In this document: positions 1 through 5,791 of the stretch, piece by piece
How positions within the stretch are numbered: position 1 is the stretch's first letter
How the letters are laid out: each line of letters begins with the position of its first letter
NCBI GenBank assembly: GCA_023663915.1
Contig: JAMPGN010000116.1
Location: 1 to 13,175 of the forward strand
Length of the DNA stretch: 13,175 bases
Direction: 5' to 3'
From: Eubacterium sp.
Lineage (GTDB): Bacteria > Bacillota_A > Clostridia > Lachnospirales > Lachnospiraceae
Notes under the pieces: model-generated
What the model saw: the letters and a program-made list of their open reading frames with translations, nothing else
Databases searched by the model: none
What the model was told of the DNA's origin: nothing
Translations under genes and position numbers: made by a program

Positions 1-13
1 TCATCATGTTTAC

Positions 14-42
14 ATAATATCACATTTCCTCTTTTTTGAAAA
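14..42 (-). promoter_or_regulatory. Possible promoter for a leftward gene outside the window
   Basis: Reading leftward, TATTAT (plus 14-19) is preceded by a TG one base upstream, giving an extended -10. A weak -35, TTTTCA, lies 17 bases upstream (plus 37-42). It sits just after the aminopeptidase stop and would drive a gene beyond the left edge. The rest of bases 1-83 shows no gene and no clear terminator. This is a sequence match only. Confidence 0.3.
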
Positions 43-83
43 TTGATTTCCGTGATATCTTGTTGTGAAAATTGTTGCATAAA

Positions 84-2189
84 TTATTGTAAAAATCCAC
101 TCTCCGCTAACGCCTTATTTAACTCTTCGCACCCTTCCAAAGCAAATTGACCGTTTTGGACAATAGAAATTTTCTCACCTTTTTCAGTCAACACAGACAC
201 TTCCCCCAGCTCGTCATAAGGAATCGTAATGTCGGTGTGACACTGGAAATACGCCTTGTTGACATCCATGTCACGAAGTAATGACACCTCGTTATCCTTG
301 GCGATAATCTCCTTGCCATCGGGATTGAATACCTTTACATTTTCTGCATGGGAATAACAGGTGTCGCCCACTGCGAAATGCGGTCCCGTCTTCTCGGCAA
401 TCAAGATTGGCATCTTGTCCTCGATCCCATACTTGCGCGCCGCCACATACGCCGTAGTGTTCGTTCCGATAGCAAACTCGCCGAGCGGGAGCGTATCATG
501 ATGGAACAACACATTATCCTTGATATATTTGCGGTTTTCCTCCTCGGAAGGGAAATTCGCACACCCGTAATCAGCAACCATACCATCCTCGAATTTCATC
601 CAGATGTCTTTGTATTCCAGCCCGTTTAAAAACACCCGTGTCACATGGAGCGTCCCGTTTGTTCCGGCAAGCACCGGTGAAGTAAACACTTCACCTACCG
701 GAATATTCACATCCGCCACACAATTCTCGAAATTGGTCTCTTTTGTAGGATCGTCCAGTTTGTGCAGCCGGATTGTCATGTCCGTCCGATTTGCCCCGCT
801 TCCTTTGACTTTTACGGTCAATCCTCGATCCAAAGTGTCTATGATCTTCTGCTGGATTCCCTGATAGAGCTTATAATCCAGCGTGTTGATCCGCACGATA
901 TCGTCGAAGATCTCTTCGTACCGTGCTCCGATATCCGGCACGGGAAACGCTATGATGGTAAAACTCCGTTCCTCGCCGGGGATATACTTGTTCTGCAGCG
1001 TTCCCGCCTTGGAAGCATACTCCACAGAAAGTTTCTGCTGCTTCTCCGACAGTTTGTAAACCGTTTTTTTCGTTTGCGGCACAAAGGGTTTCTCACCGAA
1101 AATCTCCACCACCGCCGGACCGCCAAATACCGCCGCATCCTGCCGATACTGCTCGTAAGCATTCCTCATACAGTCCAATTTCCGTTCCACGAGAAGTTTG
1201 TCAAGTATCAAGGCATGATCTTCCCTGTGGTCATAATCGAACTGTTTGTTGGGATTGGCACCGAAGAAACCATTCTTGTTGACACTTCTGCCCTGGAAAA
1301 TATTAGTACCGGCACGATAGATCGTCGGACGCAGACCGATTCGGTCAAAATTCTCAACTGCCTGGCGCATCATGCGCTCGAACCCGATACAATATCGGAG
1401 ATTCACCGTTTTCTTGATGGAGATATCCTTGTTGCCTGTCTCAAATCCGATCCGGTATCCTTCCGTATAGGTATCCGCCAGCAGCCGGATACGCTCCTGC
1501 GGCATTTCGTTGAAATGTTTTGCCATCCTCAGTTCGTTGTCGGTGACGTACTCGCCGTAATAATACAAATACCGCAAGTCATTTAAATCGCTCTTCATAA
1601 TGATGTTGTAAGTGAAATCTTTGTCTGGACAAAGAAGCGCCGCCGTCCGCTCAAGGGACTCCGGCTCATAGTAATCACTCACATACCAATACAAGACCTG
1701 TCTGACCGCTTCCGGCTGCAAAGACTCTCTCTCCTGCACCGCGCTCACAAACTCTTGATAGACTTCCAGCAAAAGCTCCAACCGTATCACCATATCAAAT
1801 CGATTCTGCTCAAAGGCTGCCGGAATCATCCCCCTCAGTTCCGTATAGAGGAAAGACAACATCTTTCCGATTGACTCACCCAGACAATCTACGGCATAGT
1901 CAGGATTACCGTAACTGTACGCATAATTTTCCGGAAGAATGTCCTCATACAATTCTCGGTTGAATGCCCGAAGCTCCTCCATATCCATCTGTCGCAGCCT
2001 GCCGCTCTCCACAGTCTCCCAAGCTCGGTCCATCAATAAGACAAACTCAGACATACATTTAAAATACGTCTGTATAGGCTCTGGGCAAATTGACTCACCC
2101 AGTATCTCCCTGGTTCTCTCGATCCCAAGCACGTATCTTTCTTTTTCCAGATCTCTTCTGTCCGTCTCCGAAATATATATATCTTCCAT
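84..2189 (-). CDS. M29-family (AmpS/PepS/aminopeptidase T-like) metallo-aminopeptidase with long N-terminal extension
   Basis: Predicted 701-residue cytoplasmic metallo-aminopeptidase that would release N-terminal amino acids from peptides using a two-metal centre. The C-terminal half carries the M29 ligand pattern in order: Glu500 in IPVGEVFTSP, Glu571 in LGEFAIGTN, His604 in GPHFAVG with Tyr612 soon after, and His651/Asp653 in CHTDIT. Family members such as S. aureus AmpS are about 410 residues, so some 250 N-terminal residues are extra; they are rich in predicted helix and acidic residues, and I do not recognise a domain in them. No signal peptide. I place the start at the ATG at 2189 because AAGGAG lies 9 bases upstream (2199-2204). 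An in-frame GTG at 2216, overlapping the stop of the upstream gene as GTGA, is the alternative (710 residues). All listed ligands are present, so the enzyme should be active. Confidence 0.85.
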   Translation of the reverse strand: MEDIYISETDRRDLEKERYVLGIERTREILGESICPEPIQTYFKCMSEFVLLMDRAWETVESGRLRQMDMEELRAFNRELYEDILPENYAYSYGNPDYAVDCLGESIGKMLSFLYTELRGMIPAAFEQNRFDMVIRLELLLEVYQEFVSAVQERESLQPEAVRQVLYWYVSDYYEPESLERTAALLCPDKDFTYNIIMKSDLNDLRYLYYYGEYVTDNELRMAKHFNEMPQERIRLLADTYTEGYRIGFETGNKDISIKKTVNLRYCIGFERMMRQAVENFDRIGLRPTIYRAGTNIFQGRSVNKNGFFGANPNKQFDYDHREDHALILDKLLVERKLDCMRNAYEQYRQDAAVFGGPAVVEIFGEKPFVPQTKKTVYKLSEKQQKLSVEYASKAGTLQNKYIPGEERSFTIIAFPVPDIGARYEEIFDDIVRINTLDYKLYQGIQQKIIDTLDRGLTVKVKGSGANRTDMTIRLHKLDDPTKETNFENCVADVNIPVGEVFTSPVLAGTNGTLHVTRVFLNGLEYKDIWMKFEDGMVADYGCANFPSEEENRKYIKDNVLFHHDTLPLGEFAIGTNTTAYVAARKYGIEDKMPILIAEKTGPHFAVGDTCYSHAENVKVFNPDGKEIIAKDNEVSLLRDMDVNKAYFQCHTDITIPYDELGEVSVLTEKGEKISIVQNGQFALEGCEELNKALAESGFLQ

Positions 2190-2212
2190 TTTCTCAATCT
2201 CCTTACCATCAT

Positions 2213-2536
2213 TCACGACGCATAAGCCCCCGCATACAGAATCACGCTGATTGCAGCAAGCGCAAGAACATTCAGCACAATGCCTAGATACGTAAAAAAA
2301 TAAAATTTATCCCGCTCTGTCTTAGAGACCACCCCCAGCCCAACTCCCACAAAGGCAAAAATCATGACTAACATCGCCGCCGCACCGTACTGCCTCGGAA
2401 TGTCGCCCGCCCGCAGATAACTCATGATGACGGCATACGCCAGCGTCACTAACGAGATCACTCCGAGTATCGTGGACATGATCCCCTTCTGCGTATGCTC
2501 TTTATTCGTAAACATATAACTGTTTTTTTTCGCCAT
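2213..2536 (-). CDS. Small three-helix membrane protein (DUF6142-like)
   Basis: 107-residue predicted integral membrane protein. A polar N-terminus (about residues 1-18) is followed by three hydrophobic segments at about 19-40, 52-70 and 79-103, with a short charged stretch (KTERDKF) between the second and third. No catalytic motif is visible and the function is unknown. It resembles small membrane proteins of Lachnospiraceae that I recall as DUF6142; that name is from memory and not verified. The ATG at 2536 has AAGGAG five bases upstream. Its TGA overlaps an alternative GTG start of the aminopeptidase, so the two genes are probably co-transcribed. Confidence 0.75.
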   Translation of the reverse strand: MAKKNSYMFTNKEHTQKGIMSTILGVISLVTLAYAVIMSYLRAGDIPRQYGAAAMLVMIFAFVGVGLGVVSKTERDKFYFFTYLGIVLNVLALAAISVILYAGAYAS

Positions 2537-2634
2537 AAAAGCTCCTTAACCCTGTATTATTTCGCCGTATTTCATAAATATGCACACCTCTTTTGCATGC
2601 ATCCTGGAAAAATATCTGTCTATGAAAGCATGAA

Positions 2635-2666
2635 ATGGGTATCCCCGACGCTCCGGAAACACCCAT
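2635..2666 (-). terminator. Hairpin downstream of the 50-residue membrane peptide
   Basis: ATGGGT (2635-2640) and ACCCAT (2661-2666) are perfect inverted repeats, and the next six positions inward also pair on the minus RNA if G-U pairs are allowed. The result is a stem of about 12 bp with an 8-base loop, 18 bases after the stop of the small peptide gene. The minus strand lacks a T-run after the stem, so it may be a weak terminator or a 3' stabilising hairpin. Confidence 0.35.
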
Positions 2667-2684
2667 CCAACTCTTTTTATCATT

Positions 2685-2837
2685 TTAGAATAAAATCTTG
2701 TTTCTTCCCGCCAGCAGTTTCGCACCGCTGATAATCAGAAGCACGCCGCTTGCCACACCGACCACCAAAGCAACCACGCCGACTGCAATGTTCAGTGCGC
2801 CCGAACCGCCCATTGTCTTATAAGTTTTCTCTTCCAT
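2685..2837 (-). CDS. 50-residue single-helix membrane peptide
   Basis: Short ORF starting MEEKTYKTMGGSG and ending RNKILF. A glycine/valine/alanine-rich hydrophobic segment spans about residues 15-42, giving one membrane helix with a charged N-terminus and a basic C-terminus (GAKLLAGRNK). AGGAG lies eight bases before the ATG (GGAGCGGAAAG then ATG), which supports real translation. It begins 53 bases after pyrE ends, in the same direction, and may be read from the pyrE promoter. The function is unknown; the glycine-rich helix suggests a subunit or regulator of a membrane complex, which is speculation. It does not resemble the toxin peptide at 3917. Confidence 0.65.
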   Translation of the reverse strand: MEEKTYKTMGGSGALNIAVGVVALVVGVASGVLLIISGAKLLAGRNKILF

Positions 2838-2890
2838 CTTTCCGCTCCTTTTCTATCCCTATGATTCGTAGCCGCTTCCTATCTTCTCGC

Positions 2891-3616
2891 CTACTTTGCT
2901 CCGTATTGCTCATAGTATGCGTCAATAGCGCCCTTTAACGTATCATCAATATACACCGTACCTTTATAAGGCTTATTGTAAAGACAGCTTACGACCTCCT
3001 CCATCGTCACGATCGCATCCGCTTCAAAACCGTATTTCTGTGTGATTTCCTCAAGTGCGCTCTTCTCACTGTCAAGCCCTCTTTCCATACGGTTTAATGA
3101 AACCATCAAACCTTTGATCTGCACATCCGCTTGACTTGTGAGAATCGGAAATGTCTCTTCAATCGATTTCCCAGAAGTGGTCACATCCTCGATCATCACT
3201 ACCCTGTCGCCGTCTTTTAATTTGCTGCCAAGCAAGATCCCCGTATCACCGTGATCTTTCACTTCTTTCCGGTTTGAACAATAACGTATTTCCTTACCAT
3301 ACAACTCACTGATCGCCATAGTCGTTGCCACGGACAGCGGGATTCCCTTGTAAGCCGGTCCAAATAGTACATCGAAATCCAGCCCGTACCGATCGTGGAT
3401 TGCCTTCGCATAGTATTCTCCCAGCCTGCGAAGCTGTGCGCCCGTCACATACGCTCCCGCATTCATGAAAAAGGGGGATTTTCTACCGCTCTTTAACGTA
3501 AAATCTCCAAATTTAAGCACCTGGCTGTCAACCATAAACTCGATAAACTGTTTCTTGTAATCCTCCATATATCGTAAAACCTCCGTATTCACAGGCATTT
3601 CAGCCTTTTTATCCAT
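2891..3616 (-). CDS. pyrE: Orotate phosphoribosyltransferase
   Basis: 241-residue cytoplasmic enzyme that joins orotate to PRPP to make orotidine 5'-monophosphate, the fifth step of UMP synthesis. The PRPP-binding loop is VVMIEDVTTSGKS (residues 139-151). Other family hallmarks are LKSGRKSPFF (41-50), FGPAYKGIPL (85-94) and the SNRKEVKDHGDTG stretch (114-126). I chose the ATG at 3616 because AAGGAGG lies just upstream; an ATG at 3655 in the same frame would add 13 residues and leave almost no leader behind the predicted promoter. The gene has its own promoter and is separated from pyrF by a 746-base gap, so it is not obviously in the pyrF transcription unit. The loop begins ED where many relatives have DD, a conservative change. 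Confidence 0.95.
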   Translation of the reverse strand: MDKKAEMPVNTEVLRYMEDYKKQFIEFMVDSQVLKFGDFTLKSGRKSPFFMNAGAYVTGAQLRRLGEYYAKAIHDRYGLDFDVLFGPAYKGIPLSVATTMAISELYGKEIRYCSNRKEVKDHGDTGILLGSKLKDGDRVVMIEDVTTSGKSIEETFPILTSQADVQIKGLMVSLNRMERGLDSEKSALEEITQKYGFEADAIVTMEEVVSCLYNKPYKGTVYIDDTLKGAIDAYYEQYGAK

Positions 3617-3670
3617 CACCGCCTCCTTCCCGTGAAAAATCTGGGAAAGAACCATTAAATATTCTTTCCA

Positions 3671-3699
3671 ATTCTACCACATTTTTCTTTTATATTCAA
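3671..3699 (-). promoter_or_regulatory. pyrE promoter
   Basis: On the minus strand, TTGAAT (plus 3694-3699) is followed after 17 bases by TAGAAT (plus 3671-3676), which carries a TGG just upstream and so forms an extended -10. Transcription would start near 3664, leaving a leader of about 48 bases. That is too short for a PyrR-type attenuator, so any pyrimidine control must use another route. Confidence 0.6.
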
Positions 3700-3788
3700 T
3701 CCGTTTTGTTTTATCATTTTATCGTATCAAAGTATCTGATTCAATAACCACTCTTCTAATTTGCCCTTATCTACAATTCTTTCTATTT

Positions 3789-3817
3789 TTGATATACGAA
3801 AATAGGATAATTATATA
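3789..3817 (+). promoter_or_regulatory. Candidate promoter of the toxin message
   Basis: TTGATA (3789-3794), a 17-base spacer and TATATA (3812-3817) form a plausible sigma-A promoter starting RNA near 3824. A second candidate -10, TAAAAT (3839-3844), would start it near 3851 but has a poor -35. Either gives a leader of roughly 65-95 bases before the toxin ATG. Confidence 0.45.
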
Positions 3818-3887
3818 GCAATATACAGCATTATGTGATAAAATATTCTTAGTCAGTATAGACAGTATGGGGATAGTTCCTCGGTTG

Positions 3888-3912
3888 CCCTTTTCGGAAA
3901 CGGAAAGGGGGG
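3888..3912 (+). promoter_or_regulatory. Hairpin that buries the toxin ribosome binding site
   Basis: CCCTTTTCG (3888-3896) pairs with CGGAAAGGG (3901-3909) through nine base pairs, one a G-U, closed by a GAAA tetraloop (3897-3900). The 3' arm is the Shine-Dalgarno run (AAAGGGG, 3904-3910), so the folded RNA hides the ribosome site of the ATG at 3917. Sequestered start regions are typical of type I toxin messages. The pairing is read directly; the regulatory role is inferred. Confidence 0.6.
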
Positions 3913-3916
3913 TTCT

Positions 3917-4000
3917 ATGGACACATTAGAAATTTTGACACTGCTCTTAGTGGTATTCGCCGCTTTAGCTTACATAGACAATCACAACAACCGAAAATAG
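3917..4000 (+). CDS. Short hydrophobic toxin-like peptide (type I toxin, putative holin-like family)
   Basis: 27-residue peptide: MDTLEILTLLLVVFAALAYI, then DNHNNRK. It has a short acidic N-terminus, one membrane helix (about residues 4-20) and a polar, basic tail. The layout, in particular the LLxYIDxxNxxK-like ending, matches my recollection of the putative holin-like/TxpA-type toxins of Firmicutes type I toxin-antitoxin systems; I could not search for it. A purine-rich Shine-Dalgarno lies six bases before the ATG but is held in a stem. It is the only plus-strand gene in the left half of the window. An antisense RNA with promoter and terminator lies directly after its stop. The likely role is membrane depolarisation or growth arrest when the antisense RNA is lost, by analogy. 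It could instead be a harmless small membrane peptide. Confidence 0.65.
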   Translation: MDTLEILTLLLVVFAALAYIDNHNNRK

Positions 4001-4003
4001 ACA

Positions 4004-4039
4004 GAAAAAGGCTATCCTCTACTCGCAATAGGGGATAGC
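4004..4039 (-). terminator. Intrinsic terminator of the antisense RNA
   Basis: GCTATCC (4011-4017) pairs with GGATAGC (4033-4039); a T-G pair and CTA/TAG (4019-4021 with 4029-4031) extend the stem to 11 bp around a 7-base loop. On the minus strand it is followed at once by C and TTTTT (4005-4009). It would also stop any read-through from pyrF. On the plus strand it forms a hairpin in the toxin message with no T-run. Confidence 0.8.
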
Positions 4040-4115
4040 TCATGCAACTTGTAAATCATTTCTTATAAGTTTCCGTCTGGGGTAATGGGGACGACCAATA
4101 TCTCCGTTACCTTCT
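4004..4115 (-). ncRNA. Predicted antisense antitoxin RNA, about 110 nt
   Basis: A transcript from the minus promoter at 4122-4150 would start near 4115 and end in the T-run at 4005-4009, just after the toxin stop (4000). It would be fully complementary to the toxin message 3' of the ORF. A 77-codon ORF starting with GTG (4040-4273) overlaps it but lacks a good ribosome site and contains this promoter. Base pairing with the toxin message would lead to degradation or blocked translation, as in TxpA/RatA, BsrG/SR4 and Fst systems. The existence and size of the RNA are inferred from the promoter and terminator. Confidence 0.6.
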
Positions 4116-4121
4116 ATACTG

Positions 4122-4150
4122 ATTATAAGCAATTCCTTGCTCATTTGCAA
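4122..4150 (-). promoter_or_regulatory. Antisense RNA promoter
   Basis: On the minus strand TTGCAA (plus 4145-4150) is followed after exactly 17 bases by a perfect TATAAT (plus 4122-4127). The consensus -10 and ideal spacing suggest a strong promoter, as expected for an antitoxin RNA that must be in excess. Predicted start is A4115 or G4114. Confidence 0.7.
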
Positions 4151-4165
4151 GTGTAAAAGTTTAGG

Positions 4166-4195
4166 AATGGGGATGTTTCGGCATCTCCATTTTTC
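4166..4195 (+). terminator. Intrinsic terminator of the toxin message
   Basis: AATGGGGATG (4166-4175) pairs with CATCTCCATT (4182-4191) through ten base pairs with one G-U, around a 6-base loop, and runs into TTTT (4191-4194) on the plus strand. It would end the toxin transcript near 4195, so that the antisense RNA is nested wholly within the 3' part of the message. Confidence 0.7.
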
Positions 4196-4247
4196 ATGAC
4201 TTAATCTTACGCCAGTGGAGTTAAGCGATAGCGTTGTGACTGCATCA

Positions 4248-4368
4248 TCAAGTTTTGATAGCAAGTTCTCCACCTAGACCTGTTAGATTTACTTTTGTTT
4301 CAACCAATTTATGACCGACATATATTTCTACCCTGCCTTGAACTTCCTTACCCCGCAGTAACTTACGC
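4248..4368 (-). other. Coding-like fragment directly after pyrF, no start codon
   Basis: In a different frame from pyrF, the minus strand reads KLLRGKEVQGRVEIYVGHKL and then VETKVNLTGLGGELAIKT before a TGA at 4248-4250. Residue alternation and composition look protein-like, yet there is no start codon or ribosome site of its own. It may be the worn end of a lost gene, or chance. The rest of 4196-4362 shows nothing I recognise. Confidence 0.25.
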
Positions 4369-5307
4369 CCTCGCCGCCAATGCCTGCGCGATATCTTCCT
4401 TCATGGCGATGACCGCCGCCCTGGAAGCATCCGCGAAGTTCTCCGCACCGTACTGCGCATACTGTTCCTGCTGGTATGCCGCAATAATGCCTCTCGAAGA
4501 ATTGACAATCGCCCCAAATCCATCCTCCTGAAAGAAATGCACCAGATCCGCGCCTTTGCCACCCTGCGCGCCATACCCCGGCACGAGGATAAAAGTCTTC
4601 GGCATGATCGCACGCAGAATCCTGCCCTGTTCCGGATAAGTCGCACCCACCACGGCACCTACATAACTGTAGGAATCACCCATGCACTCTGCGCCCCACG
4701 CCGCAACCTGTTCGCCCACGACCTCATAAAGCGGTCTGTCTGTGCCGTCAGCCTCCTTAACCATTCTGTCCTGCAGTTCCCCGCTGCTGGGATTCGATGT
4801 CTTCACCAGCACGAAGATTCCTTTCTTCTCTTCCTGGCATACCTTGATAAAAGGTTTCACGCCATCCGAGCCAAGATAAGGATTCACGGTCGCAAAATCT
4901 TCATCAAACCCTCTGCACATGGTATTCCCTACCTTGACCTGTCCCAAGTGTCCCACCGCATATGCCTCAGAAGTGGAGCCGATGTCACCGCGCTTCACAT
5001 CACCGATGACCACCAGCTCCTTCTGCTTACAGTATTCCACTGTCTTCTGAAAAACACTCAGCCCTTCGATGCCGAATTGCTCATACATAGCGATCTGCGG
5101 CTTTACTGCCGGAATCAGATCATATATGTTGTCAATGATCGCCTTATTATATTGCCAGATTGCCTCCGCCGCACCTTGGAGCGTCTCACCGTACTCTGCA
5201 AAGGCTTTCTTCTGAATCTGTTCGGGTACAAATTTCATGGCAGGGTCTAACCCTACCACAATCGGCGCCTCCGTCTTCTTGATCTTATCTACTAATTTAT
5301 TTATCAT
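4363..5307 (-). CDS. pyrF: Orotidine 5'-phosphate decarboxylase (long form)
   Basis: 314-residue cytoplasmic TIM-barrel enzyme that decarboxylates OMP to UMP, the last step of de novo pyrimidine synthesis. The signature DVKRGDIGST (residues 103-112) holds the catalytic Asp103, Lys105 and Asp108. Other family features are VVGLDPAMK near the N-terminus, KPQIAMYEQFG (69-79) and a C-terminal AIVNSSRGI that lies in the phosphate-binding region. The length fits the type-2 PyrF group (about 270-310) rather than the 230-residue form of E. coli. The ATG overlaps the stop of the Nudix-like gene as ATGA and AAGGA lies within that gene's end, so translation is probably coupled. Downstream there is no pyrK or pyrD; the next minus-strand signal is the antisense RNA of the toxin module. 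Confidence 0.95.
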   Translation of the reverse strand: MINKLVDKIKKTEAPIVVGLDPAMKFVPEQIQKKAFAEYGETLQGAAEAIWQYNKAIIDNIYDLIPAVKPQIAMYEQFGIEGLSVFQKTVEYCKQKELVVIGDVKRGDIGSTSEAYAVGHLGQVKVGNTMCRGFDEDFATVNPYLGSDGVKPFIKVCQEEKKGIFVLVKTSNPSSGELQDRMVKEADGTDRPLYEVVGEQVAAWGAECMGDSYSYVGAVVGATYPEQGRILRAIMPKTFILVPGYGAQGGKGADLVHFFQEDGFGAIVNSSRGIIAAYQQEQYAQYGAENFADASRAAVIAMKEDIAQALAARA

Positions 5308-5708
5308 AGAGTTTTTCCTTCCAAATCCCGAAGCACATACTGATTCTCAATATAAAGCGTAAATTCATCTCTCGACACCCATTTCCACTCACCGTAATCT
5401 TCCGTCAAAACGATGTTTGGCTCCTCTTCCTCCTCGATAGAACACAGATAGGCGATGCCTACGCAATGCGTATCCCCTAACATACTCGACCATGTATATT
5501 CAATTCTCTCAATCGTGCCGTCCACAGCCAACTGCTCTTTGATCGCACGACGCACTGTATCGTCCGGCGCTTCCCCATGAATCACTTCCGCATTGATAAA
5601 TTCCCACACAAAAGGATCGGGAATACGGTCATCCACCCATCTTTTGACCAGCAGATACTTATCACCTTTCTTGATAATGCCTTTTACTCGCAAGAACGTA
5701 TCCTTCAT
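5304..5708 (-). CDS. Nudix-fold protein with degenerate Nudix box
   Basis: 134-residue cytoplasmic protein. The start (FLRVKGIIKKGDKYLLVKR) and the downstream layout fit a Nudix hydrolase fold. The box that should read G-x5-E-x7-R-E-U-x-E-E-x-G-U here runs from Ala40 to Val62: Glu46, Arg54 and Glu58 are kept, but the first Gly is Ala40, the Glu after Arg is Ala55, the second Glu of the EE pair is Gln59 and the last Gly is Ala61. At least two metal-binding acids are therefore missing, so hydrolysis is doubtful; a nucleotide- or metabolite-binding role is possible. It is first in a unit with pyrF, coupled by a 4-base overlap, and has a good promoter. The ATG at 5708 has a weakly spaced AGGAAGG upstream. 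Function beyond the fold is not known. Confidence 0.75.
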   Translation of the reverse strand: MKDTFLRVKGIIKKGDKYLLVKRWVDDRIPDPFVWEFINAEVIHGEAPDDTVRRAIKEQLAVDGTIERIEYTWSSMLGDTHCVGIAYLCSIEEEEEPNIVLTEDYGEWKWVSRDEFTLYIENQYVLRDLEGKTL

Positions 5709-5760
5709 ACTGTTACCATGCCTTCCTCATCAATCATTATTGTCTGTACCATTACTTCAA

Positions 5761-5789
5761 ATAGTAACATCGGCTTTTTGCATTGTCAA
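5761..5789 (-). promoter_or_regulatory. Promoter of the Nudix-like gene and pyrF
   Basis: On the minus strand a perfect TTGACA (plus 5784-5789) is followed after 17 bases by TACTAT (plus 5761-5766). RNA would start near 5754, giving a leader of about 46 bases with no room for a transcription attenuator. The -35 begins two bases after the stop codon of the TPR lipoprotein gene. Confidence 0.65.
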
Positions 5790-5791
5790 TC

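Noticed and set aside
762..1586. 274-codon plus-strand ORF
   Set aside because: It lies wholly opposite the M29 aminopeptidase, whose frame shows clear catalytic motifs; the plus translation has no recognisable domain.
4040..4273. 77-codon minus-strand ORF over the antisense RNA
   Set aside because: GTG start with a poor ribosome site, no domain, and it contains a near-perfect promoter and the complement of a terminator; RNA function explains the region better.
4537..5250. 237-codon plus-strand ORF
   Set aside because: It is the mirror of pyrF, with no ribosome site and an unnatural composition rich in His, Arg and Cys.
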